NCBI GenBank assembly: GCA_027327915.1
Contig: DAHVWT010000012.1
Span: forward strand, 1-37,961
DNA: 37,961 nt
From: Elusimicrobiota bacterium
GTDB taxonomy: Bacteria > Elusimicrobiota > Elusimicrobia > UBA1565 > UBA9628
Direction: 5' to 3'
The notes below the pieces were generated by a model. It saw only the letters and a program-made list of their open reading frames with translations. It ran no database searches and had not been told where the DNA came from. The position numbers and the translations under genes are program-made. Below are positions 8,278 through 17,018 of this stretch, one piece after another (the first letter of the stretch is position 1; every line of letters begins with the position of its first letter).

Positions 8278-9417
8278 ATGCCCCTGAGAATCGGAGTCCC
8301 CAAAGAGCCGGCGGCCGGGGAACGACGCGTCGCTCTCGTTCCAGAGACGGCGGCCCGGCTGGCGAAGTCGGGGCTCGAGGTCCATGTCGAAAGGGGCGCT
8401 GGCGCCCGAGCCTTCTTCCCGGATACGGCCTACACGGAGGCCGGCGCGCTCTTGGCCTCCGACAGAGCCGAGCTATTCGCGAAAACCGATCTCGTCGTCC
8501 AGCTGGGCCCCCCAACCCCCGAGGACGCGGAGTCCTACGAGAAGCCCGGCGGCGTCCTGGTCTCCCTCGTCTATCCCGGCCGCAATCTCGAGTCCGTCCG
8601 CGCCATGAACGCGGCCGGGATCACCGTCTACGCCATGGATCTCATGCCCCGCATCTCGCGGGCCCAGGCGATGGACGTCCTCTCCTCCCAGGCGACCGCC
8701 GCGGGCTACCGGGCGGCTCTCCTCGCGGCGGAGCTCTCCCCCCGTTTTCTTCCGATGCTCACCACGGCCTTCGGGACCATACGGCCGGCGAAGGCCCTCG
8801 TCTGCGGCGCCGGGGTCGCGGGCTTGATGGCGATCGCGACGCTTCGGCGCCTGGGCGCGATGGTCGAGGCCTATGACGTCCGCTCGGCCGCCGCGGAGCA
8901 GGTCCAGAGCCTGGGCGCCAAGTTTCTCGCCCTCCCGGTGGAGGCTTCGGGTTCCGGAGGGTACGCGCGGGAGCTCACGGACGCGGAGAGGGAGAAGCAG
9001 CGGGCCCTCCTGGGATCGGCCGTCGCGGCGGCGGACGCCGTCGTCACCACGGCGAATGTCCCGGGGAAAAAAGCTCCCCTCATCGTCACCCGCGACATGG
9101 TGGGCCGCATGCGGCCCGCCGCCGTCGTCGTCGACGCCGCCGCCGAGTCGGGAGGCAACTGCGAGTTGACGAAGCCGGGAAGCCGCGTCGAGGAGAACGG
9201 CGTCGTGATCGTCGGCCCCACGAATCTTCCCGGCGAACTGGCGCACCACTCGAGCTACATGTACTCCAAAAACATCGAGGCTTTCCTTAAAATCCTGATC
9301 GGCTCCGACGGCCGCATCGTCGCGGCGGAGAAAGATGAAATCCTTGACGCGACCCTCCTGTGCCGCGAGGGCTCGCTCAAGCACGGGCCGACCCGTCAGC
9401 TTTTGGAGGCGCGATGA
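8278..9417 (+). CDS. pntAA: Proton-translocating NAD(P) transhydrogenase, subunit alpha part 1
   Basis: The 379-residue protein is the soluble NAD(H)-binding domain I of transhydrogenase, which couples hydride transfer between NADH and NADP+ to proton flow across the inner membrane. It has the alanine-dehydrogenase/PNT N-terminal motif RIGVPKEPAAGERRVALVPE (4-23) and the NAD-binding ALVCGAGVAGLMAIATLRRL followed by VEAYDVRSAA. It ends after this domain, as in the three-subunit type of enzyme found for example in Rhodospirillum. The ATG follows a repeat-bearing spacer without a Shine-Dalgarno. The stop overlaps pntAB by 4 bp. It heads the operon pntAA-pntAB-pntB. Confidence 0.93.
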   Translation: MPLRIGVPKEPAAGERRVALVPETAARLAKSGLEVHVERGAGARAFFPDTAYTEAGALLASDRAELFAKTDLVVQLGPPTPEDAESYEKPGGVLVSLVYPGRNLESVRAMNAAGITVYAMDLMPRISRAQAMDVLSSQATAAGYRAALLAAELSPRFLPMLTTAFGTIRPAKALVCGAGVAGLMAIATLRRLGAMVEAYDVRSAAAEQVQSLGAKFLALPVEASGSGGYARELTDAEREKQRALLGSAVAAADAVVTTANVPGKKAPLIVTRDMVGRMRPAAVVVDAAAESGGNCELTKPGSRVEENGVVIVGPTNLPGELAHHSSYMYSKNIEAFLKILIGSDGRIVAAEKDEILDATLLCREGSLKHGPTRQLLEAR

Positions 9418-9725
9418 CCCCCGATCTGTGGGCGAGCCTCTATATCGCGATCCTCGCGGCCTTCACGGGCTTCGAGGTCATCGCCCGGGTTCCGGCGCTT
9501 CTTCATACTCCCCTCATGTCGGGCTCGAACTTCATCCACGGCATCGTCCTCGTGGGAGCGATCCTCGCCCTGGGGCGAGCCCAGACGCCGCTTGAGACGT
9601 CGATCGGCTTTCTCGCCGTGGCCCTCGCCTCGGCGAACGTCCTGGGCGGCTACGCCGTGACCGCGCGGATGCTCGACATGTTCGAGTCTGGAAAGAAAAA
9701 GCCGGGCGCGCCCGGGGTCCGATAG
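9414..9725 (+). CDS. pntAB: NAD(P) transhydrogenase, subunit alpha part 2 (membrane)
   Basis: This 103-residue membrane protein is the small part of domain II. It shows three to four hydrophobic helices: LWASLYIAILAAFTGFEVIA, a second after TPLMSGSNFIHGIVLVGAIL, and SIGFLAVALASANVLGGYAV. TPLMSGSNFIHGIV is the conserved loop of the family (TPLMSGTNAISGI in many members). The start ATG at 9414 overlaps the pntAA stop (ATGA). The separate pntAB shows that this is the three-gene arrangement rather than the fused E. coli PntA. Confidence 0.92.
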   Translation: MTPDLWASLYIAILAAFTGFEVIARVPALLHTPLMSGSNFIHGIVLVGAILALGRAQTPLETSIGFLAVALASANVLGGYAVTARMLDMFESGKKKPGAPGVR

Positions 9726-9726
9726 C

Positions 9727-11088
9727 GTGGGAATGCTCGCGCGCTTCGATCCGCCGGTTTACCTCGCCGCCGTCCTCTTCTTCATCTTGGCCTTAAAGCG
9801 CATGAGCCACCCCGCCACGGCGAAAGGCGGCATCCGTTGGGCCGGGGCCGCCATGATCGCGGCGACCCTGGCGGCCTTTTTGACGCCCGGCCTGGGACAT
9901 CTGGGTCTTATTCTCGCGGCCGTCGCCGCAGGAGGCGCGCCGGCCTGGCTCCTCGCGGGGAAGGTGCCGATGACCGACATGCCCCAGATGATCGCGATCT
10001 ATAACGGCATGGGCGGCGGCGCCGCGGCGGCGATCGCCGCGATCGAGCTGTTGAGGGCCCGCTGGGCCCCGCTCTCGGCGCCGCTGTCCGTCCTGGGAGG
10101 GCTTATCGGGACGATCTCCTTTTCGGGAAGCGTCATCGCCTTCCTCAAGCTCCAAGGCTGGATGCGCTCCCGCGCCGTGATCTACCCCCTCCAAAAGCCC
10201 GGCAACATCCTTGTCCTCGCCGCTTCCCTGCTCTGCGCGGGCGTCCTCCTCCACTCCGGCGACCGCTCTTGCGTCGTCCCCTTCCTGGCCCTGGGCCTTC
10301 TCTTCGGCCTTTTGATGACGCTCCCGATCGGCGGCGGGGACATGCCGGTCGTCATCTCCTTCTATAACGCCCTCACCGGGCTTGCCGTCGCGGCGGAGGG
10401 CTTCGCGGTCGGCAATGCCGCGATGGGCGTCTCCGGAATCCTCGTGGGCGCGGCGGGAACCCTCTTGACCCTTCTGATGGCGAAGGCCATGAATCGCTCC
10501 CTGGGAGACGTCCTTTTCGGAGCCTTTGGCGCGGCGGAGCAAACATCGGAGGTCCAGGGGAGCCTGAAGCCCATCGAGCTTTCGGACGCGGCCGTGGCGC
10601 TCGCCTACGCGTCACGAGTCGTGATCGTCCCCGGCTTCGGCATGGCCGTCGCCCAGGCCCAGCACAAGGTCAAGGAACTCATGGACGCCGTCGAGGCCCG
10701 GGGCGCGACGGTTAAGTTCGCGATCCATCCCGTCGCCGGGCGCATGCCGGGACACATGAACGTGCTCTTGGCCGAGGCGAACGTCCCTTACGACCGCCTT
10801 TTCGACCGCGACGAGATCAACTCCGAGTTCGCGACGACCGACGTCGCCCTCGTGATCGGCGCCAACGACGTGGTCAACCCCGCGGCTCACCGGCCGGGAA
10901 GCCCCTTGGCGGGGATGCCCATCCTAGACGTCGAGAACGCCAAGACCGTCATCATCCTGAAGCGCGGGCAGGGGAAGGGATTCTCGGGCGTCGAAAACGA
11001 GCTTTTCTACCGCGACAACACGCGCATGCTCTACGGCGACGCCCGGGACACCGTCGGCAAGCTCGTCCTCGAGCTCAAAAAAGTCTGA
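9727..11088 (+). CDS. pntB: NAD(P) transhydrogenase, subunit beta
   Basis: The 453-residue beta subunit combines the rest of the membrane domain (about eight hydrophobic helices in residues 5-260) and the NADP(H)-binding domain III. Recognisable are MTDMPQMIAIYNGMGGGAAA (domain II), GGGDMPVVISFYNALTGLA, and in domain III VVIVPGFGMAVAQAQHKVKE, IHPVAGRMPGHMNVLLAEA, VALVIGANDVVNPAA and RGQGKGFSGVENELFY. The GTG at 9727 follows the pntAB stop by one base; an ATG two codons later is an equally good start. After its TGA the same frame stays open and becomes the next gene's reading frame. Confidence 0.93.
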   Translation: MGMLARFDPPVYLAAVLFFILALKRMSHPATAKGGIRWAGAAMIAATLAAFLTPGLGHLGLILAAVAAGGAPAWLLAGKVPMTDMPQMIAIYNGMGGGAAAAIAAIELLRARWAPLSAPLSVLGGLIGTISFSGSVIAFLKLQGWMRSRAVIYPLQKPGNILVLAASLLCAGVLLHSGDRSCVVPFLALGLLFGLLMTLPIGGGDMPVVISFYNALTGLAVAAEGFAVGNAAMGVSGILVGAAGTLLTLLMAKAMNRSLGDVLFGAFGAAEQTSEVQGSLKPIELSDAAVALAYASRVVIVPGFGMAVAQAQHKVKELMDAVEARGATVKFAIHPVAGRMPGHMNVLLAEANVPYDRLFDRDEINSEFATTDVALVIGANDVVNPAAHRPGSPLAGMPILDVENAKTVIILKRGQGKGFSGVENELFYRDNTRMLYGDARDTVGKLVLELKKV

Positions 11089-11094
11089 ACTGAC

Positions 11095-11140
11095 GTGGCA
11101 ACAGAAGGCCCCGGAAAGCAACGGAAGGCCCCGGAAGGCA
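11095..11140. repeat. 10-bp-unit repeat array, left arm of an inverted pair
   Basis: Four consecutive units, ACAGAAGGCC, CCGGAAAGCA, ACGGAAGGCC and CCGGAAGGCA (11101-11140), preceded by GTGGCA. The 15-mer TGGCAACAGAAGGCC also occurs exactly at 28.2 kb. If the GTG is the start, this arm encodes the N-region of the caspase protein. Confidence 0.75.
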
Positions 11141-12759
11141 AAAAAACCCTCCGGAGGGCGCCCATTTTTTCTATCAGCGGTTTTTCGCTGCCCTCCACTG
11201 CCCTCCGTTGCCTTCCGTTGCTTTCCGTTGCTCTCCTCGCCGCCGCCGGTTGCGGGGGGATGAACTCCGAGCTCCTGGGCGCGGCGAGATCCGGGGACGC
11301 CGAGGAGGTCCAGGACGCCCTCCAGGCCGGCGCCGACAAGACAGGGGCCGCTATCGAGATCGCGGCCTACCAACGCCATCCCGACATCGTCAAACTCCTC
11401 CTGGAAAAAGGCGGCGACGTCCATGCCAAGGTCAACTGCCCGAGCGGCAGCGCCTTCATCGTCGAGCGTTGCCCGCTGATCGCCTGGGCGTCCTACATGG
11501 GCCGCGCGGATATCGTGAATTTCCTCCTCGCCCATGGCGCCAACCCCAATTCCCGGGGGGCCTATCATATGACCTCGCTTCTCTTCGCCGCCATGGCCGG
11601 CGACTCGGACATCATCGAGCTTCTTCTCCAACATGGGGCGGATGCCAACGCCCGCAGCGCCTCCGGGGAGACCCCGCTCATCCTGGCCGCCCGCTCGGGC
11701 TCCGTCAAGGTCGCGCGCCTTCTTCTCGAGCACGGCGCCGATCCCAACGCCGCGAGCCCCGTGGATGGCACGCCCCTATTGGCCGCGGTCAAAAGAGGGC
11801 GCGAGAAGCTGGTCCGCCTTCTTCTCGGGCACGGCGCGGCCGTGACCACCTCCGCGCTCGCGGCCTCGGAAGACCGGCCTTTTATCCATTCGCTCTTGGA
11901 AAGCGCCGTGACGGGAAACCTCGCCATGGGGGCGGCCCCGTCCTCCGGGATGAGTCCGCCGGCGCCCCCGCGTCCCTCGGAAGTCGACGAGCCGGGATTC
12001 AAGAACCGCGCGCATCCCCACGCCTACGCGGTCGTGATCGGGGTCGAGCATTATTCCGAATCCCTGCCGTCCGCGCTTTACGCCGACCGGGACGCCGAGA
12101 CCATGCGCCGCTACCTACGCGCCCTGGGATACAAGGACCGCAACGTCCGGTTTCTCGAGGACGAACAGGCCACTTACAGCCAGATCAAGGCCATGATCGT
12201 CACCTGGCTTCGCAATCAGACGAGCACGGACCCCGGCGCGACGGTTTATGTCTATTACTCGGGGCACGGCGCGCCGGACCCCGCCTCGGGGGATGCCTAT
12301 ATCCTGCCCTCGGATGGGGACCCCCAATACCTCAAGGACACGGCCTATTCCTTAAAAAGCCTCTCCCAAGACCTGGCGGCTCTCCCGGCCAAGAACGTTC
12401 TCGTGGCCCTCGACTGCTGCTTCTCGGGCGCCGGGGGACGCTCGGTCATGGCCGGCGGCGCGCGCTCGGTCTTGGTGCGGCTCGACCCCGGTCTCTGGTC
12501 CGCCTCGGACATGGGAGCGACCACGGCCGCCGGGAGAACGCAGATCGCGGGTCCGATCGACAGCCAGCGCCACGGGCTTTTCACGTTCTATCTTTTGAAA
12601 GGGCTCCAGGAAAAGCGCGGCCGGATTTCGCTCAAGGCCCTCTATGACTACGCCAAGCCCCGTGTCGAGAAAACGGCGCTTCGGGACGACAATCGGCGCC
12701 AGATCCCGCGTCTTTTCGGGGATGACGTCGACATCACGCTCGCGGGAGATCGCCCATGA
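11095..12759 (+). CDS. Ankyrin-repeat caspase-like peptidase, putative lipoprotein
   Basis: This 554-residue protein joins ankyrin repeats (about 57-255; HGADANARSASGETPLILAA is a textbook unit) to a C14 caspase/metacaspase domain (about 308-540). The catalytic dyad is visible as H391 in YYSGHGAP and C442 in DCCFSG. Residues 31-53 look like a lipoprotein signal ending LLAAAGC, so the protein may be anchored at the periplasmic side, but the N-region is long. The GTG at 11095 is the only canonical start upstream of that signal; an ATG at 11260 would give a cytoplasmic protein. The signal region is encoded by an inverted pair of 10-bp repeat arrays with a terminator-like hairpin between, which casts doubt on the start. 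The stop overlaps the aldehyde dehydrogenase by 4 bp. Confidence 0.85.
   Translation: MATEGPGKQRKAPEGKKTLRRAPIFSISGFSLPSTALRCLPLLSVALLAAAGCGGMNSELLGAARSGDAEEVQDALQAGADKTGAAIEIAAYQRHPDIVKLLLEKGGDVHAKVNCPSGSAFIVERCPLIAWASYMGRADIVNFLLAHGANPNSRGAYHMTSLLFAAMAGDSDIIELLLQHGADANARSASGETPLILAARSGSVKVARLLLEHGADPNAASPVDGTPLLAAVKRGREKLVRLLLGHGAAVTTSALAASEDRPFIHSLLESAVTGNLAMGAAPSSGMSPPAPPRPSEVDEPGFKNRAHPHAYAVVIGVEHYSESLPSALYADRDAETMRRYLRALGYKDRNVRFLEDEQATYSQIKAMIVTWLRNQTSTDPGATVYVYYSGHGAPDPASGDAYILPSDGDPQYLKDTAYSLKSLSQDLAALPAKNVLVALDCCFSGAGGRSVMAGGARSVLVRLDPGLWSASDMGATTAAGRTQIAGPIDSQRHGLFTFYLLKGLQEKRGRISLKALYDYAKPRVEKTALRDDNRRQIPRLFGDDVDITLAGDRP
11140..11170. terminator. Terminator-like hairpin after pntB
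   Basis: An A-run (11140-11146), the 12-bp palindrome CCCTCCGGAGGG (11147-11158), six bases, then TTTTTT (11165-11170). It sits about 50 bases after the pntB stop. The gap between stem and T-run is longer than usual unless the A and T runs pair. It lies inside the annotated N-terminus of the caspase gene. Confidence 0.35.
11188..11236. repeat. 10-bp-unit repeat array, right arm of an inverted pair
   Basis: Units in exact 10-base register: CCCTCCACTG, CCCTCCGTTG, CCTTCCGTTG, CTTTCCGTTG, then CTCTCC. This is the complement of the left arm's unit. In the caspase frame it encodes the hydrophobic core LPSTALRCLPLLSVALL of the signal sequence. Confidence 0.8.
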
Positions 12760-14222
12760 AACCCATGTGGATCGGCGGCAAATTCGTTTCCGGGAAGTCC
12801 CGAGTCAAGGTCATCAACCCCGCGACGGAGGAGATCGTCGACGAAACCCCCGACGCCACGGCCGCTCAGGCCCGCGAGGCCGTCCGCGCGGCGCGGGAGG
12901 CCTACGAGGGCTCCTGGCGGCGCTCGACCGCTCATCTTCGCGCCGAGATGCTCCATGAGGCCGCCCGAGGCCTGCGCGCCAAGACCCGACAGCTCGCGGC
13001 GCTGCTGACCTTGGAAGGCGGCAAGCCCCTTCGCGAGAACGTCGACGAGCTGGGCTGGACCGCCGCGTGTTTCGACTACTACGCCGAATTAGGGCGCAAC
13101 AGCCGCGGCCGCGTCATCCCGTCGGGAGAGACGACACAGCTCAACCTCGTCTTGAAGGAGCCCTACGGGGTCGTGCTCTCGATCGTCCCGTGGAACTACC
13201 CCCTGCTGCTTCTCGCCTGGAAGGTCGCCCCGGCCCTGGCGGCCGGCAACACCGTCGTCATCAAGCCCGCCGAGCAGACCCCGCTCTCCACCCTGGCGCT
13301 GTCCGAGATCTTCGAGGGACTGCCGAAGGGCGTCGTCAACATCGTGACAGGGCGCGGGGAAACGGCGGGCAAGGCGCTCGTGCGCGACCCGGGCGTCGAC
13401 TACGTCGCTTTTACGGGGAGCCTCGCGGTGGGAAAGAGGATCGGCAAGATTTGCGCCGAGGCGGTCAAGAAATGCCACCTGGAGCTGGGCGGCAAGGACG
13501 CCTTCGTCGTCTGCGAGGACGCGGACCTGGACGTCGCGGCGAAGGCGGTCGCCTGGGCGAGCTTCCTCAACGCGGGCCAGGTCTGCACCTCGGCCGAACG
13601 CGTCTATGTGCACGAGAGCGTCGCCAAGCCCTTCACGGACCGCCTCGTCGGCTTCACGAAGAGCCTGCGCGTCGGCCCCGGAATGAACCCCGAGACGGAT
13701 GTCGGCCCCATGATCGGCGCGAGCTATCGGCGCAAGGTGGACGCGCACGTCCAGGAGGCGGTCCGGCGCGGCGCGAAGCTCTTGGCCGGCGGCAGGAAGC
13801 CGTCGCATCTTTCCAAGGGCTACTTCTACGAGCCCACGGTGCTCGCGAACGTCGAGCACTCGATGTCCGTCATGCGCGACGAGACCTTCGGACCGGTCTG
13901 CCCCGTGAAATCCTACGGGAGCTTCGATGAGGCCGTCCGTCTCGCCAACGATTCCATCTACGGTCTTGGGGCCAATCTCTACACCTTGGACGCAAGGAAA
14001 GCCAAGCGCTTCTATGAGGAGGTCCAAGCGGGCACGGTTTGGGTCAACGACCCTCTCACCGACAACGACGCGGGGCCTTTCGGCGGCTACAAGGCCTCGG
14101 GAGGCTCGCGGGAGCTGGGAGAGGAAGGCCTGGAGGCCTTCCGGCAGTCCAAGCACGTCCACTGGGACTTCGAGCAGAACACGAAACCGTGGTGGTATCC
14201 CTACTCTAACGACGGGCGTTAA
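12756..14222 (+). CDS. NAD(P)-dependent aldehyde dehydrogenase
   Basis: This 488-residue cytoplasmic enzyme belongs to the aldehyde dehydrogenase superfamily and oxidises an aldehyde to its acid. It shows the oxyanion asparagine in PWNYPLLL (N147), IKPAEQTP (169-176), the general base in LELGGKD (E243) and the nucleophile in GQVCTSAERV (C277). The opening IGGKFVSGKSRVKVINPAT and overall length match betaine-aldehyde/aminobutyraldehyde-type members, but the substrate cannot be fixed. The ATG overlaps the caspase stop by 4 bp. Its stop overlaps the convergent VIT-family gene by 3 bp. Confidence 0.92.
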   Translation: MKPMWIGGKFVSGKSRVKVINPATEEIVDETPDATAAQAREAVRAAREAYEGSWRRSTAHLRAEMLHEAARGLRAKTRQLAALLTLEGGKPLRENVDELGWTAACFDYYAELGRNSRGRVIPSGETTQLNLVLKEPYGVVLSIVPWNYPLLLLAWKVAPALAAGNTVVIKPAEQTPLSTLALSEIFEGLPKGVVNIVTGRGETAGKALVRDPGVDYVAFTGSLAVGKRIGKICAEAVKKCHLELGGKDAFVVCEDADLDVAAKAVAWASFLNAGQVCTSAERVYVHESVAKPFTDRLVGFTKSLRVGPGMNPETDVGPMIGASYRRKVDAHVQEAVRRGAKLLAGGRKPSHLSKGYFYEPTVLANVEHSMSVMRDETFGPVCPVKSYGSFDEAVRLANDSIYGLGANLYTLDARKAKRFYEEVQAGTVWVNDPLTDNDAGPFGGYKASGGSRELGEEGLEAFRQSKHVHWDFEQNTKPWWYPYSNDGR

Positions 14223-15169
14223 AGCCGGAAGCCCCAGACGGACCTGGCGAACTCCCCGATCGCGTAGCTCACCCCCACGGCCGCCGACATCACGAGGAGA
14301 TTCGTCAAGATGCGCCGACGCACTTCCATGCCGGAGAGAAACGAAAGAAGCGCCGAGACAAGGACGCTCATGGTCCCCGCGGCGAGGAGGGAAAAGGCGA
14401 GACCCTTCAAGCCCATGGCGACCGGGAGGAGCGGTATGATCGCGCCCAAAAAGTAGCCGGCGCCCACGAGCAGGCCCAGGACCAGAGGATGCCCCTCCTT
14501 GGCCGGCGCGGAAACCTGGTCGAGAAAAGCGGCCTTGCCCCGCTCAATCTTATCGATCTCCTGCTCGGAGGCCGAGGCGAGATAGGCCCCGGCCGCCATC
14601 GAGATCGCGCCCGCGACCGAGACCGTGGCGCCCGCCATCAGGATCGTCGCGCGTTGGTTGAAGGCGGCGTAGAAGCCGCTCACCGCGCCCAGGATTTCGA
14701 CGAGCCCGTCGTTAAAACCCAGAAAGAGGCTGCGGATGCGCTCGGGGTTGATCTTGCGGGAGACAAGCTTGCTCACCAACTCGTCCTCGTGGCGGAATTC
14801 GTCTTCCAAGATCTCGCGCACGGCTTGCCCCAGCGGCCCGTCCTTATAGGCTTCCCATACCGAGAGATACTTCTGCACCCCGTGGATCTCGATCGCCTCC
14901 AAAACCAAATGGACCGCCGCGGGCCCGAAGATCCGGCAGACCGCGACGACGGTCGCGAGCTTGATCCGGCGCTGATAATCGAGACCGTCGACCGTCGTTT
15001 TAAAAAAGCCTTGCCAGAAGTTGAAGTGCTTCACCTCGACCGGGATGAGCCGGTCGAGGACGTTTCGGGCCTCGCCTTCCTGCGTCTCGCGCAGCCTCCG
15101 ATAGAGCGTCAGGTCGAAGAGCTCGTCTAAGATCAGCGAGCGAGCGCGCCTGGAATCGATGTCGGGCAT
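14219..15169 (-). CDS. mbfA: Ferritin-like/VIT family membrane iron protein (MbfA-like)
   Basis: This 316-residue protein joins an N-terminal ferritin-like four-helix domain (about 1-140) to a VIT1/CCC1-type membrane domain (about 145-316). In the first, ExxH-type ligands are visible in PVEVKHFNFW and EDEFRHEDELV. The second begins RSLFLGFNDGLVEILGAVSG, the classic first helix of VIT transporters, and continues with four more hydrophobic helices. The same architecture in MbfA of alpha-proteobacteria exports iron at the inner membrane. The ATG at 15169 lies 25 bases after the phosphorylase stop on the same strand, so it is probably last in an operon. No iron-responsive operator was recognised. 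Confidence 0.82.
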   Translation of the reverse strand: MPDIDSRRARSLILDELFDLTLYRRLRETQEGEARNVLDRLIPVEVKHFNFWQGFFKTTVDGLDYQRRIKLATVVAVCRIFGPAAVHLVLEAIEIHGVQKYLSVWEAYKDGPLGQAVREILEDEFRHEDELVSKLVSRKINPERIRSLFLGFNDGLVEILGAVSGFYAAFNQRATILMAGATVSVAGAISMAAGAYLASASEQEIDKIERGKAAFLDQVSAPAKEGHPLVLGLLVGAGYFLGAIIPLLPVAMGLKGLAFSLLAAGTMSVLVSALLSFLSGMEVRRRILTNLLVMSAAVGVSYAIGEFARSVWGFRL

Positions 15170-15194
15170 GGGACGATAGTATAGCTTACGGAGC

Positions 15195-17015
15195 TTAAGC
15201 GGCGGGAACCGAGGCCTGCGTCCGGGCGGTCGGCGCAGCGATGACGGCCGGCGGCTCGTAGAGAAAGGCCGCGTAGTCCCGGATCATGCGCCGCCCGCAA
15301 AAGCGCGAGGCGACCGAGATAATCGACTCCCGGACCCTCTCGACCCAACCCCGAGGCACGCCGTCAATCCCGCGCTCGTAGAAAAGCGGCGCCACCTCGG
15401 CCTCGAGCAGACCATAGAGCTCCTCGGCGTCCCATCGGTCCTGGTCGGAGCCCTCGCGCCCACCCGGGACGCCGAAGGCCCAGCCGTTGCGGGCGTCATA
15501 AGCCTCTTCCCACCAGCCGTCGAGGGCGCTCAGGTTCAGGACGCCGTTCGCCCCGGCCTTCTGCCCGCTCGTTCCGCAAGCCTCGAGAGGCGGCACGGGG
15601 TTGTTGAGCCAGACGTCCGCGCCCGAGACCAGCAGCCTCGCCATGGAAGGGTCGTAATTTTCGATGAAGGCGACGCGCCCCCCGAATTCCGGGCTCCGAG
15701 CCGCCGCCACCACCTCGGCGACCAGGGTTTTCCCGGGCTCGTCGGCCGGATGGGCCTTGCCGGCGAAGATGATCTGGGCCGGATGGTCGGTATTGAAAAG
15801 GAATTTCTTGATCCTGGCCCGGTCCCATAGGATGAGGGTAGGCCTCTTGTAAGCGGCGAAACGCCGCGCAAAGCCGATCGTGAGGGCCTTTTCGTCGAGG
15901 CCGCCTCCGCCGATCACGCCCTTTCCCTGCCGCAACCGCTTAAAGAGCTCCGCCTTGGCCTCAAGCCGGGCCTGCCACAGGAGAGCCTGGTCCACGCCGC
16001 CGAGGCGCGCCCATAAAAAGGGATCGTCCTCCCCCTCGCCGCGCCATTCGGGACCCAGCGTCGCGTCGTAAAATTGGGCCATCGCGGGGCACGTCCACGT
16101 GGGCAGATGCACGCCGTTCGTCACATGCCGGATGGGGACGTCGTGCTCCGCCTTGCCGGGCCACATCCCCCGCCACATGGAGCGCGCCACCTGGCCATGG
16201 CGTCGGCTGACCGCGTTCGTCTCGCGGCTCATGCGGATCGCGAACGCGGCCATATTCCATCCGGCCCCCCCGGGGTGCCGCGCAAGCGACATCAACTCCT
16301 CGGTCGCCACCCCCGTTCTCGCGGCGACGGACTGAACCATCGGACGAACGTGGCTCTCCTCGAAGACGTCGTGCCCGGCCTCCAGGGGCGTGTGCGTCGT
16401 GAAGAGAGAGACCGCGCGCACGGCCTCGATCGCCGAGTCCAGGTCCTTGCCGGCGCCGAGCTGCTCCTCGAGGAGCGCCAAAAACAGGAAGGCGGAGTGG
16501 CCTTCGTTGGCGTGGTAGATGTCGACCGGGAGCCCAAGCTCCCGGATCAGCGCGAATCCTCCCCACCCCAGCAAGAGCTCTTGCGACAGCCTCATGTGGC
16601 GATCTCCGGCATAGAGCCTGCTGGTGATGGCCTTGAGCTCCGGGGAGTTCGAGGGATGATCCGCGTCCAGGAGGTAGAGCTTCGATTTCCCGACCGCGAC
16701 CTCCCAGGCCTGGAAGACGACCGGCAGGGTCCCCTCGGGGAGCCTGAGGGCGAGCCTTCCGCCCGACGGGGCCATCACGGGCTTAAGCAGCGTCGCGTCG
16801 TGAGGGGCGGTCTGGGCCTCCGCCTGGAGGCCCGACTCGTCGATGCGTTGGGCGAGGTAGCCGTCACGGTAGAAAAGACCGATCCCGATCATGGGCAGCC
16901 CGAGATCCGACGCGGATTTCAGGAAATCGCCGGCCAGCACGCCGAGCCCGCCCGAATAGACGTAGAGGCGCTCGTGAACAGCGAATTCGGCCGAAAAATA
17001 GGCGACGGTTTTCAT
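15195..17015 (-). CDS. glgP: Alpha-glucan (glycogen/starch) phosphorylase, short type
   Basis: This 606-residue GT35 enzyme releases glucose 1-phosphate from alpha-1,4-glucans. It is much shorter than the about 800-residue animal/E. coli type and matches the short bacterial/archaeal type. It begins with AYFSAEFAVHERLYVYSGGLGVLAGDFLKSA; the loop HANEGHSAFL, the segment RFAAYKRPTLIL and the pyridoxal-phosphate lysine in ACGTSGQKAGANGVLNLS (about K486) are visible. A short Ala/Thr/Pro tail ends the protein. It starts three bases after the stop of the 2-hydroxyacid dehydrogenase gene, so the two are co-transcribed. Its function is cytoplasmic glucan turnover; no glycogen synthase or branching enzyme lies in the window. 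Confidence 0.92.
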   Translation of the reverse strand: MKTVAYFSAEFAVHERLYVYSGGLGVLAGDFLKSASDLGLPMIGIGLFYRDGYLAQRIDESGLQAEAQTAPHDATLLKPVMAPSGGRLALRLPEGTLPVVFQAWEVAVGKSKLYLLDADHPSNSPELKAITSRLYAGDRHMRLSQELLLGWGGFALIRELGLPVDIYHANEGHSAFLFLALLEEQLGAGKDLDSAIEAVRAVSLFTTHTPLEAGHDVFEESHVRPMVQSVAARTGVATEELMSLARHPGGAGWNMAAFAIRMSRETNAVSRRHGQVARSMWRGMWPGKAEHDVPIRHVTNGVHLPTWTCPAMAQFYDATLGPEWRGEGEDDPFLWARLGGVDQALLWQARLEAKAELFKRLRQGKGVIGGGGLDEKALTIGFARRFAAYKRPTLILWDRARIKKFLFNTDHPAQIIFAGKAHPADEPGKTLVAEVVAAARSPEFGGRVAFIENYDPSMARLLVSGADVWLNNPVPPLEACGTSGQKAGANGVLNLSALDGWWEEAYDARNGWAFGVPGGREGSDQDRWDAEELYGLLEAEVAPLFYERGIDGVPRGWVERVRESIISVASRFCGRRMIRDYAAFLYEPPAVIAAPTARTQASVPAA

Positions 17016-17018
17016 TTT

